DNA of 5,445 nt from positions 1 through 5,445 of the forward strand of contig CABVEH010000094.1 in assembly GCA_902497215.1 (NCBI GenBank), written 5' to 3'. Source of the stretch: an uncultured Eggerthellaceae bacterium (GTDB lineage: Bacteria > Actinomycetota > Coriobacteriia > Coriobacteriales > Eggerthellaceae). Shown here one piece after another: positions 5,396 to 5,445 of this stretch (position 1 is the stretch's first letter; the number at the start of each line of letters is the position of its first letter). The notes beneath the pieces are model-generated. The model was given only the letters and a program-made list of their open reading frames with translations. It did no database searches and was not told the origin of the DNA. The position numbers and the translations under genes were made by a program.

Positions 5396-5445
5396 CACGC
5401 ATCACGCTCCTGCGCCAGCTCGTGGCAGTAGAAGTCCCACAGAAT
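5395..5445 (-). CDS. C-terminal end of an unidentified gene, 5' part outside window
   Basis: The last 16 codons of a minus-strand gene are visible, reading ILWDFYCHELAQERDA and then TGA at 5397-5395. The stop overlaps the start of the 65-residue CPYCG gene as TGATG, the same coupled junction type as in the rest of the run, which supports the frame. Too little remains for a family or function. Confidence 0.5.
   Translation of the reverse strand: MLWDFYCHELAQERDA

Noticed and set aside
1..5445. CRISPR array, tRNA genes, insertion sequences or attachment sites
   Set aside because: I saw no regularly spaced repeats, tRNA-like cloverleaf sequence, transposase motif or terminal inverted repeats; nearly all the window is accounted for by phage genes.

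Overview
This window looks like a piece of a tailed double-stranded DNA phage or prophage from a high-GC host. Every gene I can support lies on the minus strand, so the window reads right to left. Three observations point to a high-GC, Shine-Dalgarno-using bacterium: strong GC bias at third codon positions, good GGAGG-type ribosome sites, and long spurious ORFs on the opposite strand. The combination of an A118/SPP1-like portal, a minor capsid protein 2 (MuF-type) and Lar-like zinc proteins suggests a gut actinobacterium such as a coriobacterium. That host assignment is inference, not something read directly.

Right part (about 5445 to 4066): a tightly packed run of small genes. It holds the last 16 codons of an unidentified gene, a 65-residue CPYCG protein, a Cys-rich gene that appears split by a one-base frameshift, an unidentified 118-residue protein, a 60-residue four-cysteine zinc ribbon, and a 110-residue Lar-like protein with a second zinc ribbon at its C terminus. 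Most junctions are ATGA or TGATG overlaps, so the run is probably one translationally coupled operon.

Middle (4065 to 3951): a 115-base intergenic gap. It holds a very stable hairpin with a UUCG tetraloop in the minus-strand transcript, flanked by two near-identical GCGA-N4-TCGC elements.

Left part (3950 to 1): the DNA packaging and head module, in the usual order terminase, portal, minor capsid protein. The terminase is unusual. A small-subunit-like DNA-binding region (TerS) and a complete large subunit (TerL, ATPase plus nuclease) are joined in one 559-codon frame, and no separate terS is visible. The portal (469 aa) would form the ring at the capsid vertex where the terminase docks. The minor capsid protein runs off the left edge, and scaffold and major capsid genes would be expected beyond it.

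The main points for a second look are the TerS-TerL fusion, the probable frameshift in the 4943-5201 gene, and the structured gap in front of the terminase, which could be a terminator or part of a packaging site.
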